This document shows, in pieces, positions 17,196 to 24,915 of a stretch of DNA of 31,061 nucleotides (positions are counted from its first letter, which is position 1; the number at the start of each line of letters is the position of its first letter). The DNA comes from Pseudomonadota bacterium (lineage in GTDB: Bacteria; Pseudomonadota; Alphaproteobacteria; Rhizobiales; Hyphomicrobiaceae). The notes under the pieces were generated by a model. It saw only the letters and a program-made list of their open reading frames with translations. It was not told where the DNA came from and searched no databases. The position numbers and the translations under genes are program-made. Location of the stretch: positions 1-31,061 of the forward strand of contig JAEZRM010000146.1 in assembly GCA_023412805.1 (NCBI GenBank). The letters run 5' to 3'.

Positions 17196-17444
17196 CTATT
17201 TGTCAGTGTCGCGCGGTGCATGGGTATCGCCGTGTTCATCCTGCTCCTGCGGGTCGAGGAGTGTGACGAGCTCGGCGATGCGCCCGGAAGGCAGCGGACG
17301 GCCATCGTTGATGAGAGCCTCGTCTGCGTTGACCCACGCCCAGGCCTGCGCCAGTTCCTCGACAGATGCGCCCGACCGAATGATATCAGCGATCAGGGTT
17401 TCATCGGCGGGACCTAAGATGGCGATGATGTCCTCCTTTTGCAT
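17196..17444 (-). CDS. small conserved protein, unknown
   Basis: An 82-residue acidic, helical protein: MQKEDIIAILGPADETLIAD, then SVEELAQAWAWVNADEALIN and GRIAELVTLLD. I have seen similar short proteins in Hyphomicrobiales but know no function. ATG 17444 is chosen for the GAGGAG 8 nt upstream; the longer frame upstream is leader. Divergent from the secreted protein gene at 17599. Confidence 0.68.
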   Translation of the reverse strand: MQKEDIIAILGPADETLIADIIRSGASVEELAQAWAWVNADEALINDGRPLPSGRIAELVTLLDPQEQDEHGDTHAPRDTDK

Positions 17445-17537
17445 ATCGCTTCTCCTCGATGAATAGCGAGAGCTGCTTTGGAGATAGGTGCCAACTGACA
17501 GCAATAAAGGTCGAGGTCGGACGGCTGGTGCGGGCAT

Positions 17538-17563
17538 GGAACCCACCTTCGACATAGGTCGTT
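17538..17563 (+). promoter_or_regulatory. EcfG-type general stress promoter (consensus match)
   Basis: GGAAC (17538-17542), 17 nt, CGTT (17560-17563): an exact match to the EcfG consensus. It lies 35 nt upstream of the ATG at 17599, ideal geometry for the secreted protein gene. Confidence 0.65.
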
Positions 17564-17598
17564 CGTGGGGCAGAAGCCTCAACACGAAAGGCACCGAG

Positions 17599-18000
17599 AT
17601 GACACATGCAATCCGAGCATCGCTGACGGCGGTCGCGCTGGTGAGTGCTGCCGCTGTGAGCGCGAGCGCTGCCCCCTTGACACCTGGGACAGCGAAGGTC
17701 GACCACCACAGCCAGATCGAGAAGGTGCACGAGACGCACTACGTTCGCCGCACATACGTGTATCGGCGCAGCTATCGCCCCACTGTGGGAGTGTACGAGG
17801 AGCGCGTGCCCGCATACCGGCATCGGGTGTATCGCTACGTCGAGACTGTGGAGCCGGATCTCTACGACTACGAGGACGATGATAACGGACCGGACACGTA
17901 TGTCAGCGTGGAACCGCCCGTCGTCGGCTTGTATGCCAACGGGCCCCGACGCTTCCATCGTCATGAGTATCGCCGCGGTGGCGTTTACGTGGGCTGGTGA
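17599..18000 (+). CDS. secreted Tyr/Arg-rich protein
   Basis: A 133-residue protein with a clear signal peptide (MTHAIRASLTAVALVSAAAV then SASAAP, cleavage after ASA). The mature part is rich in Tyr, Arg and His: THYVRRTYVYRRSYRPTVGV, YRHRVYRYVETVE and HRHEYRRGGVYVGW, with an acidic patch DYEDDDNG. It is probably a periplasmic or surface protein; no named family. ATG 17599 has AAGG 8 nt upstream and is the start that yields the signal peptide. Likely under general-stress control from the promoter at 17538-17563. Confidence 0.75.
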   Translation: MTHAIRASLTAVALVSAAAVSASAAPLTPGTAKVDHHSQIEKVHETHYVRRTYVYRRSYRPTVGVYEERVPAYRHRVYRYVETVEPDLYDYEDDDNGPDTYVSVEPPVVGLYANGPRRFHRHEYRRGGVYVGW

Positions 18001-18359
18001 TCGAACAGGCCCAGTGGTGACAATGGCTCGTCAGCGCAGCATCGGGGGCGGATGCTATGTCCGTCCCCACTTGTTGGACGGGGAAGGAACGCAGGTGGCA
18101 GCGCGATGTCGGTGCCTTGTCCAGGGAGAGGATCGCGTGTGGAGGACGCAGCGCGCGCCATAGATTGCGGCAACAATAGTAAGGGCCGCGACGAAGCTTC
18201 TTGGTGGTGCCGGACAAAGCGACTGCCAAGACTAAGCTCGACTGCTGATCGGTCTGGAGAATGCGCCAGTGACTATCTCTGTCTGCAGCGGTCTACGGAA
18301 TTCTGCTTTGGGGCGGAAGATTCGCCGGCACGATCGAGGGCCAGTAGGCGAAGAGGAGG
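18001..18359. other. intergenic stretch without a supported gene
   Basis: About 360 bases between a plus-strand secreted protein and a minus-strand small basic protein. Short frames exist, but none has a convincing start site or recognisable protein. A weak TCCCC/GGGGA hairpin occurs near 18065-18085. Confidence 0.5.
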
Positions 18360-18470
18360 TTATTTGCGAACCTTCTCCTTCTTCATCCGCTTTGTATTGT
18401 TCCGGCCTTCGTATTTGGATTGGTGTGCGGGCACGGATTGATTGCGTCCCTTGATTTTTCGCTTGCTCAT
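18360..18470 (-). CDS. 36-residue highly basic peptide
   Basis: ATG at 18470 preceded by GGAGG at 5 nt gives MSKRKIKGRNQSVPAHQSKY and a tail NNTKRMKKEKVRK. About a third of residues are Lys or Arg, with none hydrophobic enough for a membrane span, which suggests RNA or DNA binding (inference). No family is recognised. The strong ribosome binding site and tidy stop argue it is real. No gene lies directly upstream on its strand (18471-18753 is empty as far as I can see). Confidence 0.6.
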   Translation of the reverse strand: MSKRKIKGRNQSVPAHQSKYEGRNNTKRMKKEKVRK

Positions 18471-18753
18471 AGTCACCTCCGCGTGGCGCTTGGTGCAGGA
18501 ACCCTGGTTTGTGCACTGACGCCTGTGTCTCGGCGCACTGTCGACGCGCCGCGACGAACGACGCTCAGAGGTGAAACGAGTCCGGCCGTCGAATGATCCC
18601 GCCGCCCTATAGTCCGCGACGGCGCTCATAGAAAAGAGGAAGACGGGTTCGGGGCTCGCAGGGTTCGGCCGCGAGGACCTGCCGTTGGGGGCAGGCTGCA
18701 AAGTATGCAGGCATGGTCGCTTCGTGGAGAACGCTGCTGGCGATGGAGATCGC

Positions 18754-19853
18754 TCAACCGCCGATATCCACGACTTCAACCATGACGGTCCTGCGCTCCG
18801 ATCCGCGCAATACGGTCAGCTCTACGGCGGCCGGCAGCTTCAACCCCTCGAGGACCTCGGTCAGGTCAGCAAGGCGCCTGACTGGTCTTCCCTGCACGCC
18901 GACGATGACGTCACCGATCGTGCCAGCCGTGACATCGACGCCGCGCAGGCCGGCGCGCTCGGCGGGCGAGCCCGGCGTTGGGCGAAGAATGATGACGCCT
19001 TCCAATCCGAAACGCGCGGCAAGCTCTTCATTCCCGGTAATGATGCCGATGCCTGGCGTCGGGACGCGCCCCTTGCTGATCAGCTCGGGGACGATGCGGT
19101 TCACCACATCGATGGGAATGGCAGAGCCAATGCCCGCGCTGGTCCCCGAGGGCGATATAATGGCAGTGTTTACCCCAATCACGCGGCCAGCAGAATCGAG
19201 CAATGGTCCACCGGAATTGCCGGGGTTGATTGCTGCGTCCGTCTGAATGACGTTGGAAATCTCACGCCCTCCTGATGTGGGAAGCCGTCGCTTGAGGGCG
19301 CTGATGACGCCAGTGGTGAGTGTCTGATCAAGACCGAACGGGTTTCCAACGGCGAACACCCACTGTCCACTTTGAGGTCCGATGACGAGCCGACCGGAAT
19401 CGGCGGCGGGATTGAACGCCCTGCCGCGCGTACGACCGCGATGTCATAGCTCGGCGCCACGCCGATGACATCGGCAGCAGCGAAGTCGCCCGAAGCCGTG
19501 CGTATGGCGACCCTTTGCGCTCGCCCCACGACGTGCGCATTCGTCACGACGTTGCCGGCGCTGTCCCAGACAAAGCCGGTGCCCGTGCCTTCGGCGCGAA
19601 GCTCGGTGCCGCCCTGGCCTGAGTCAAATGGGGATGCCCGATCGCTGAGCACGACGACCTGCACGACGGCCGGCGAGACGCGCTCGAAGAGGGCAATGCT
19701 TGTCCTCTCGAAATCGGCGAGCGCCCCGCGGGGCTCGATGGCCCGAGGAGCGGAGGCGGAGAGGAAGTACGAGCGCGTGTAAGGTTCAACCAGATAGAGG
19801 CCTAACAGCACGCAGGCGACAAAGAGCACAAGGCGAGTAACGTGTTGTATCAT
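18754..19853 (-). pseudogene. HtrA/DegP-like trypsin-type serine protease, frameshifted
   Basis: Two overlapping frames together make one membrane-anchored HtrA-like protease. The first (from ATG 19853) has an N-terminal membrane anchor, the catalytic His in NVVTNAHVVG (H107) and the Asp in APSYDIAVVR (D137). After LKV, near 19366-19370, the frame is lost. The second frame continues FAVGNPFGLDQTLTTGVISA, the catalytic Ser in NPGNSGGPLLD, and a PDZ domain (GVIILRPTPGSPAERAGLRG, then DVIVGVQGRPV). Restoring one G in GTGGACAG would rejoin DLKV-GQWVFAVG. As written, the product has His and Asp but no Ser or PDZ. It is either a true recent pseudogene or a sequencing error in a G run. Confidence 0.85.
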
Positions 19854-19982
19854 GGGCTCCCTTTGCGGACGGAGCAGCTTGAGGGTGGGGTGCGGTCAAG
19901 ATGCCGCTTGAGAGCAGGGGTGTGCCGTGCCGAGGTAGGCTCTGGCAAGAAGGCCGCTGAAACCGAAGCGCTGGTACATCCT

Positions 19983-20213
19983 CTAAAGACGCTCAAGGCT
20001 TTGCCCGTCGATGAGCGGGACGCGGTCTTGCCTGCCTAATCGCTTGGCCGCTGCAAGCGCCCCTGCCCGCTCGGGAAGGGAAAGACGGAGAAGCTGGTCG
20101 AGCACGGCGCCGCTGACTTCGTAGAGGCCGCAATGGCGACAATCGATGCGAATGCCGTCGAAATCGCCAGGCGTCCTGTCCTCGGCGGCAGCGCCACATG
20201 TGCAGCATTGCAT
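19983..20213 (-). CDS. small putative zinc-binding protein
   Basis: A 76-residue protein with MQCCTCGAAAED then GIRIDCRHCGLYEVSG. The two CxxC pairs (CCTC near the N-terminus and CRHC about 20 residues later) form a plausible zinc knuckle. The rest is helical (LDQLLRLSLPERAGALAAAK). It may bind nucleic acid; no named family. ATG 20213 is preferred with GAGGAGG 9 nt upstream; an in-frame TTG at 20219 is too close to that site. It begins immediately downstream of the NDUFS4-like remnant on the same strand. Confidence 0.62.
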   Translation of the reverse strand: MQCCTCGAAAEDRTPGDFDGIRIDCRHCGLYEVSGAVLDQLLRLSLPERAGALAAAKRLGRQDRVPLIDGQSLERL

Positions 20214-20222
20214 CTTCAAACG

Positions 20223-20339
20223 CCTCCTCTGATGACGCCAAATCCGGGAATGTCATCCGGATTTGCGGGAAGCAGGTCATCGGACGCTGGCTAGCCCAAT
20301 CTGTGCAGCGGGCGCCTGAGTTCAAACTCGAGCACGCAA
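20223..20339 (-). pseudogene. NDUFS4-like gene remnant
   Basis: On the minus strand one frame reads CVLEFELRRPLHRLG before a stop. A second frame then reads DWASQRPMTCFPQIRMTFPD and LASSEEA. Together these align with the WVLxFxPR...GWTxxxDPFAQIRLSFPSLASAVDYA region of the intact gene at 13617-14039. There is at least one frameshift, and the C-terminus is replaced by the start of the zinc-knuckle gene. Confidence 0.6.
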
Positions 20340-20447
20340 AGCTCGCTCGAGGGGGGCGCGCAGAGGCGATCCGGCGCACCAGATGGGCTGCCTGTTTAAT
20401 CAACTAGAAGCGAAGGAGATGGGGTTCAAGAGGGGGCCTCAAAAATC

Positions 20448-20474
20448 TTGGCACTTGCTCCTTGACAGTGCCAA
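20448..20474 (+). promoter_or_regulatory. CIRCE-like operator before the second hsp20 pair
   Basis: TTGGCACTT-N9-CAGTGCCAA, 8 of 9 positions symmetric and the same spacer as the groESL CIRCE at 12470. It lies 93 nt before a groES stub, close to the 87-nt spacing of the intact operon. It could still place the downstream hsp20 genes under HrcA. Confidence 0.75.
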
Positions 20475-20567
20475 AGGGCAACCTACATCCGCGGCCAAAG
20501 GCGCCAGCTCGTCTATGAACGAGCGGGCCATTCGCAAGCACATCTCGATTACGGATGAGGTCGAGCC

Positions 20568-20624
20568 ATGAAGTTTCGACCGCTGCATGTTCATGTCGTC
20601 GTGCGCCGCGTCGACGCCCAATGA
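20568..20624 (+). pseudogene. groES 5' stub
   Basis: ATG at 20568 reads MKFRPLHVHVVVRRVDAQ and stops. The intact groES begins MSFRPLHDRVVVRRIDAE. The match of the first 18 codons plus the upstream CIRCE-like palindrome shows this is the beginning of a former groES gene. Beyond the stop only faint similarity can be guessed up to the hsp20 at 20725. Confidence 0.8.
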
Positions 20625-20724
20625 CGCTGCGCATCCGGAGATGGGCGAGCACTTGGCGAGGAAGTCAAACCTGGCGCGGGCGCCGGCCCCGTCCGATCCG
20701 CGCCGCGATCCATGAGGTGTCGCC

Positions 20725-21150
20725 ATGATCACAAGGTTCACCGACCCATTTGATGCACTGATGAGCTTCCAGAGAGCTCTCGAGGCGCAGCTCGAAAGTG
20801 ATTGGCTGCGAGGCACTACGGCGGGAACGGGGGCCTTTCCGCCCATCAACGTATTTCAGCAAGGTCACGACCTGATTGCCATCCTCGAGCTACCAGGGAT
20901 CAATAAGGCCGATCTGGAAATCCAGGCGAAGGACAGCACGATCCGCATTTCCGGGAAAAAGGACATCGCCTATGGCGAGGGCGCGAGCGTGCATCGCCGC
21001 GAACGTGGCTCGGGGGTATTCGACCGTACATTGACGGTGCCCATCCGCATCGACCCCGAGCGTATCAGAGCTGAGTACCAAGACGGCATGCTCGCCCTCT
21101 TCATCCCGAGAGCGGAGAACGATAAGCCACGCACCATCAGTATCAATTGA
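20725..21150 (+). CDS. small heat-shock protein Hsp20
   Basis: A 141-residue alpha-crystallin protein with a short N-terminus (RFTDPFDALMSFQRALEAQL). The domain runs from PPINVFQQGHDLIAILELPG through ISGKKDIAYGEGASVHRRER and GVFDRTLTVPIRIDPERIRA to DGMLALFIPRAE, with GML as the signature triplet. It is a holdase chaperone. AGGTG lies 6 nt before the ATG. Its stop overlaps the frame of the next hsp20 (TGATG). Probably transcribed from the CIRCE-like promoter region upstream. Confidence 0.93.
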   Translation: MITRFTDPFDALMSFQRALEAQLESDWLRGTTAGTGAFPPINVFQQGHDLIAILELPGINKADLEIQAKDSTIRISGKKDIAYGEGASVHRRERGSGVFDRTLTVPIRIDPERIRAEYQDGMLALFIPRAENDKPRTISIN

Positions 21151-21185
21151 TGTCCACGTTCCAGCAAGCCATTGGAGGCCGTCCC

Positions 21186-21581
21186 ATGTCACCGCAGGAG
21201 CTTCAGGTTCAAGAGAAGCGTGAGCTGGCCAAGAAAGAGGAGACCACAGCCCCAACGCGATTCTTTGTGCCTACCGCCGACATCTTCGAGACCGACGATG
21301 CCCTGAGCGTGGTGCTGGAGATGCCGGGCGCGGACCGCAGCAAGGTCGATGTCAGAATCGAGGACGGTGTCCTCACTATCCAGGGCCAAATCGACTTTTC
21401 GAAGTATAAGGGTCTCCAGCCCGTGTATACCGAGTACAATATCGGCCACTACCGGCGCTCCTTCTCCCTGACGAACCGGATCGATCAAGACAAGATCAGC
21501 GCCGAGATGAAGGACGGCGTGCTTACGCTGGTTCTGCCGAAGGTCGAGGAGGCAAAGCCACGTCGGATTGCCATCAGCTGA
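21186..21581 (+). CDS. small heat-shock protein Hsp20
   Basis: A 131-residue Hsp20. The N-terminus is a charged helix (MSPQELQVQEKRELAKKEET), then PTADIFETDDALSVVLEMPG, VRIEDGVLTIQGQIDFSKYK, YNIGHYRRSFSLTNRIDQDK and DGVLTLVLPKVEEAKPRRI. ATG 21186 is chosen for GGAGG 7 nt upstream; an ATG at 21150 in the same frame overlaps the preceding stop and would add 12 residues. The charged N-terminal arm differs from the other three hsp20 proteins here. Confidence 0.92.
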   Translation: MSPQELQVQEKRELAKKEETTAPTRFFVPTADIFETDDALSVVLEMPGADRSKVDVRIEDGVLTIQGQIDFSKYKGLQPVYTEYNIGHYRRSFSLTNRIDQDKISAEMKDGVLTLVLPKVEEAKPRRIAIS

Positions 21582-21721
21582 CGGGCCGTGGGAAGGTCTC
21601 GATAGCAGTAGTCGGCCAATGGCTACGGAGCAGATATGTCGGGCGGTGCGCGCGAGACGCGGCTCGCCAGCGCTATAGTTGAGATGGCAATGCTATGCCG
21701 CTCCATGCGAGGGGAGAGGCC

Positions 21722-21958
21722 ATGAGCGGAGAGATCACCTATGGGACTCATATCCTCGTCGGAGTCCGGGAGAACGGGACCATGACCGTGATCGCGGACT
21801 GGCCGTACGTGCCGAAGCAATCGGAGATCCAGGATCGTATCCGCGACGCACGCAACGGCTATGTGGCCTACGCCCTGTGCACGCCGACATCCATCTTGCC
21901 GGCGAATGGGGACGGCGGTGATGCCAAACACAGGCCCGGAAACTGGCGAAGGATCTGA
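21722..21958 (+). CDS. small conserved protein, unknown
   Basis: A 78-residue protein, MSGEITYGTHILVGVRENGT then MTVIADWPYVPKQSEIQDRI, with a beta-strand-rich start followed by a helix. No named family is recognised. The start at 21722 has a purine-rich GGGGAGAGG close by. It follows the hsp20 pair by 140 nt. From 21959 to 22084 I see only a weak overlapping frame (from 21919) that I do not call. Confidence 0.55.
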   Translation: MSGEITYGTHILVGVRENGTMTVIADWPYVPKQSEIQDRIRDARNGYVAYALCTPTSILPANGDGGDAKHRPGNWRRI

Positions 21959-22084
21959 GACGCACGACAGACAACAAGAAGTTCCTGAAGACCTCTCTGC
22001 GTGGACCATTGAGCGTCGCACCGCCGATGGCCCCGAACGGTGTGGTAACGAGAGGATGCTGACCGTCGCAGCAATCGATGCACC

Positions 22085-22837
22085 TTAGTCGCCTGTCGCG
22101 ACATGCTCAGCCGGGTAGACGCCCTTCAGCACCTCGTCGAAATGCTGGTAGACCGCTGCATTACACTCGCACGAAAGCGCTCTCAGACCATCGAGATTGC
22201 GTATGCCGATCCGCCCGCGACGCGTCTCGACAACGCCCTGGTCCCTCAGGTCATGGATGACCCGGCTCAGATAGCTGCGCCCGACGCCCAGCATCGCGGC
22301 GAGTTGCTCCTGCGTGAGCGCAATGTCATCAGTGCCTGTGCGCTCGGCGGCTGCCAGCAACCATTTTGCCGTGCGTCGTTCGATCGAATGTGCCGCATTG
22401 CAGGCGACCGACTGAAAGACCTGCGCCATCAGGCAGTCGGCGTAGCGGGCAAAGAGGTGCTGGAGTGTGAGAGACCGCATCTTCGCCTCTTCGAGACGCT
22501 GCAGGTCGATGCGGAAGAACGAGCCACCGAGCTGGACCTCCGCCCGCGTGTAGGCCGGCAGGCGCCCCTGGCTTACGAAACCGCCGATGGCACCCTCCCG
22601 GCCGACGAGCGCGGTCTCGATCGCGCGGCCGTCCCGAAGAACCACAAGATAAGAAATCAGGCTCGCGTCGCGCGGAAAGTACGCGAAGCGCACGGTGTCG
22701 CCCGGCTCGTGCAGGATGGCTCCCGTAGCCGCAGACCACGTCTCAAGATGGGGCGCCAGGATGCTCCAATCGCCGGGCCTGAGCGCCCGGAGCAGATTGT
22801 TCCCGATCGTGTCTGCGGAGATTTCTATGGCGGTCAA
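22085..22837 (-). CDS. Crp/Fnr-family transcription regulator
   Basis: A 250-residue regulator. The N-terminal cyclic-nucleotide-binding-like jelly roll spans about residues 10-125 (ATGAILHEPGDTVRFAYFPR, then GREGAIGGFVSQGRLPAYTR). The dimer helix and C-terminal winged helix follow (LTQEQLAAMLGVGRSYLSRV, IHDLRDQGVVETRRGRIGIR). The cysteine cluster of true FNR is not present at the N-terminus. TTG 22837 is taken as start with GAGAG 8 nt upstream; the frame is open further but without the domain. It is divergent from kaiB across 22838-23110, where no gene is seen, so it may control the kai operon (inference). Confidence 0.85.
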   Translation of the reverse strand: MTAIEISADTIGNNLLRALRPGDWSILAPHLETWSAATGAILHEPGDTVRFAYFPRDASLISYLVVLRDGRAIETALVGREGAIGGFVSQGRLPAYTRAEVQLGGSFFRIDLQRLEEAKMRSLTLQHLFARYADCLMAQVFQSVACNAAHSIERRTAKWLLAAAERTGTDDIALTQEQLAAMLGVGRSYLSRVIHDLRDQGVVETRRGRIGIRNLDGLRALSCECNAAVYQHFDEVLKGVYPAEHVATGD

Positions 22838-23110
22838 TCTTCGTCTCTCGGCGCTGCTTGCATACAGAGTAGCAACGCCCAAGCCGCAGAAATGTTCACT
22901 AGTGCACAGACGGCCGCGTGCCCTCTGTCTACAAGCGATCGCAACGTCCTGGGACCGGCCCGTCCACGAGGCGTGCCGCTCGATGGTTCGCAGAAGAATG
23001 TACGCTTTACGTGTCATCCGGAGAGACGCGCGGGTATTGCAGGAGTTCAGCGGATCGATCGGCCGATGCGTCTGGATACAGGTCTGCCGCCCCGCGGACA
23101 GGTATGAGCA

Positions 23111-23422
23111 ATGTCAAAGCAGCCAGCCGGCACAGGGCCATCCCGTCCGCTCCTGCGGCTCTATGTGGCGGGGAGGACGCCGGGCGCGATCCGCGCTCTT
23201 GAGAGCCGCGAGCGCCTCATTGGGGCGGCGCGCGGCCGGCTTGATATCGAGATCATCGACATTCTGGAAAGGCCGGCCAATGCCGAGGCCGCGGGCATCC
23301 TCGCGACCCCGACGCTCTCGGACGAGTCCGTGCAGCCGCCGCGGCGGCTGATCGGCGATATCGGAGACCTGGGCCAGGTGCTCGAATTCTTCGGCTACAG
23401 GAGAAAGGACATCGGCCCATGA
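23111..23422 (+). CDS. kaiB: KaiB-like clock protein
   Basis: A 103-residue thioredoxin-like KaiB family protein: LLRLYVAGRTPGAIRALESR, LDIEIIDILERPANAEAAGI, LATPTLSDESVQPPRRLIGD and IGDLGQVLEFFGY. These match the YVAGxTPxSxRAL, EVIDV, ATPTL and RRxIGDL blocks of KaiB. In cyanobacteria KaiB switches fold to bind KaiC; outside them KaiBC pairs work as timers or stress-signalling modules. The stop overlaps the kaiC start (ATGA), so production is coupled. Confidence 0.88.
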   Translation: MSKQPAGTGPSRPLLRLYVAGRTPGAIRALESRERLIGAARGRLDIEIIDILERPANAEAAGILATPTLSDESVQPPRRLIGDIGDLGQVLEFFGYRRKDIGP

Positions 23423-24915
23423 CTTCGACAGAGGAAAGCACCATCGATCCCGTACTCGAGCGTGTCAATACCGGCATCGAGGCCTTCGACGACCTCGTCA
23501 TGGGCGGGCTTCCTCGCCGGCGCACCACGATCGTCGGCGGCACGCCCGGCAGCGGCAAGACCGTGTTCGCTACGCAGTTTCTGGCCCACGGCATTTCAGC
23601 GTTGCAGGAGCCCGGCGTATTCGTGACGTTCGAGGAGTCTCCTGCCGAAATCGAAGTCAACATGGCGAGTTTCGGGTGGGATATCCGCAGCTGGCGCGAT
23701 CAGAAGAGGCTGGCCTTCGTCGATGCGAGTCCGCGCGATCACAACGAGATGGTGGTCGGCGCGTTCGATCTGGAGGCGCTGCTGTCCCGCATCCGCCACG
23801 CGGTCAGGGACGTGCAGGCGAAGCGCATCGTGCTCGACTCGCTCACGCAACTCTTCGACCACTTCGTTGCCGAGCAGACGGCCCTGCGCCGGGAGCTCCT
23901 GCGCATTGCCACCGCTCTCAAGCTGGACGGCCTCACCATCCTCATGACAGCCGAACGCAACAGCGAGTACGGCGAGATCTCCCGTCACCGGATCGAAGAG
24001 TTCGTCGCCGACAACGTGGTCATTCTGCGCAACGCGCTCGACCGCGAACGGCGGCGGCGGACGATCGAGGTGCTGAAGATGCGCGGCAGCCGCCACGTGG
24101 AAGGCGAGGTGCCGATCACGCTCGTGGAGAAGCAGGGAATCGTGGCTGTGCCCCTCTCCTCGCTACGCCTTGAGCAGCAATCGAGCACCAAGCGCGTGAC
24201 GAGCGGCAACGCGGAGCTCGACAAGATGTGCGGCGGCGGTTTCTTCCGCGACAGCGTCACGCTGGTGAGCGGCGCGACCGGCACCGGCAAGACCCTGCTC
24301 GTCACAAACTTCCTCGCGGGCGGTGTCGCCGCCAACGAGCGTGCGCTGCTGGTCGGATACGAGGAGAGCCGTGGCCAGCTCTTCCGCAATGCTCGCGGCT
24401 GGGGCGTGGACTTCGAGGCGATGGAGGCTGACGGGCATCTCAAGGTGGTGTGCCTCTATCCTGAGGCGCAGGGCCTTCCCGATCATCTGTTGACGATCCG
24501 CGAGCTCGTCGATGAATTCAAACCGGACCGTCTCGCGATCGACAGCCTCTCGGCGCTGGAGCGTGTCGCGCCGGAGACGGGATTCCGTGAATTCTTGATC
24601 AGCCTCACATCCTTCATCAAGAAGCGCGAGATCGCCGGGCTTTGCACCGCCACCAACAAGTCCCTGGTCGGCGGGCATAGCGCCAGCGAGCAGCACATCT
24701 CCACGCTTACCGACTCCATCATTCTCCTGCGCTACATCCAGGAGGGGGACGTCATGCATCGCGGCCTCATGGTCCTGAAGATGCGTGGCAGCGAGCACGA
24801 CAAGCAGATCCGGCGTTTCACGATCGACGCGGCAGGCATGCATCTCGGGCAGCCTTTCGGAGGCGCGCCCGATGTCTTCGGCGGTGACAGTATAGGAGAC
24901 CAATCGGCAACATGA
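23419..24915 (+). CDS. kaiC: KaiC-like double-domain ATPase
   Basis: A 498-residue protein with two RecA-like domains. CI has Walker A GGTPGSGKT (40-48) and catalytic EE (72-73). CII has Walker A SGATGTGKT (284-292) and EE (315-316). The autophosphorylation pair is kept: HISTLTDSIILLRY places Ser428 and Thr429 where cyanobacterial KaiC has Ser431/Thr432, and the MVLKMRGSEHDKQIRRF block follows. It should form hexamers and autophosphorylate. The C-terminal tail is short (ends GDSIGDQSAT) without an obvious A-loop for KaiA binding; no kaiA is present. Coupled by ATGA to kaiB before and the kinase after. Confidence 0.95.
   Translation: MTSTEESTIDPVLERVNTGIEAFDDLVMGGLPRRRTTIVGGTPGSGKTVFATQFLAHGISALQEPGVFVTFEESPAEIEVNMASFGWDIRSWRDQKRLAFVDASPRDHNEMVVGAFDLEALLSRIRHAVRDVQAKRIVLDSLTQLFDHFVAEQTALRRELLRIATALKLDGLTILMTAERNSEYGEISRHRIEEFVADNVVILRNALDRERRRRTIEVLKMRGSRHVEGEVPITLVEKQGIVAVPLSSLRLEQQSSTKRVTSGNAELDKMCGGGFFRDSVTLVSGATGTGKTLLVTNFLAGGVAANERALLVGYEESRGQLFRNARGWGVDFEAMEADGHLKVVCLYPEAQGLPDHLLTIRELVDEFKPDRLAIDSLSALERVAPETGFREFLISLTSFIKKREIAGLCTATNKSLVGGHSASEQHISTLTDSIILLRYIQEGDVMHRGLMVLKMRGSEHDKQIRRFTIDAAGMHLGQPFGGAPDVFGGDSIGDQSAT

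Noticed and set aside
17879..18163. 94-codon plus-strand frame over the end of the secreted protein gene
   Set aside because: Overlaps a gene with a signal peptide and has no family features.
21919..22088. 55-codon ORF overlapping the end of the 78-residue gene
   Set aside because: No clear ribosome binding site or recognisable protein; left uncalled.
22103..23107. 334-codon plus-strand frame opposite the Crp/Fnr gene
   Set aside because: No recognisable domain; the minus-strand frame encodes a full regulator with a winged helix.
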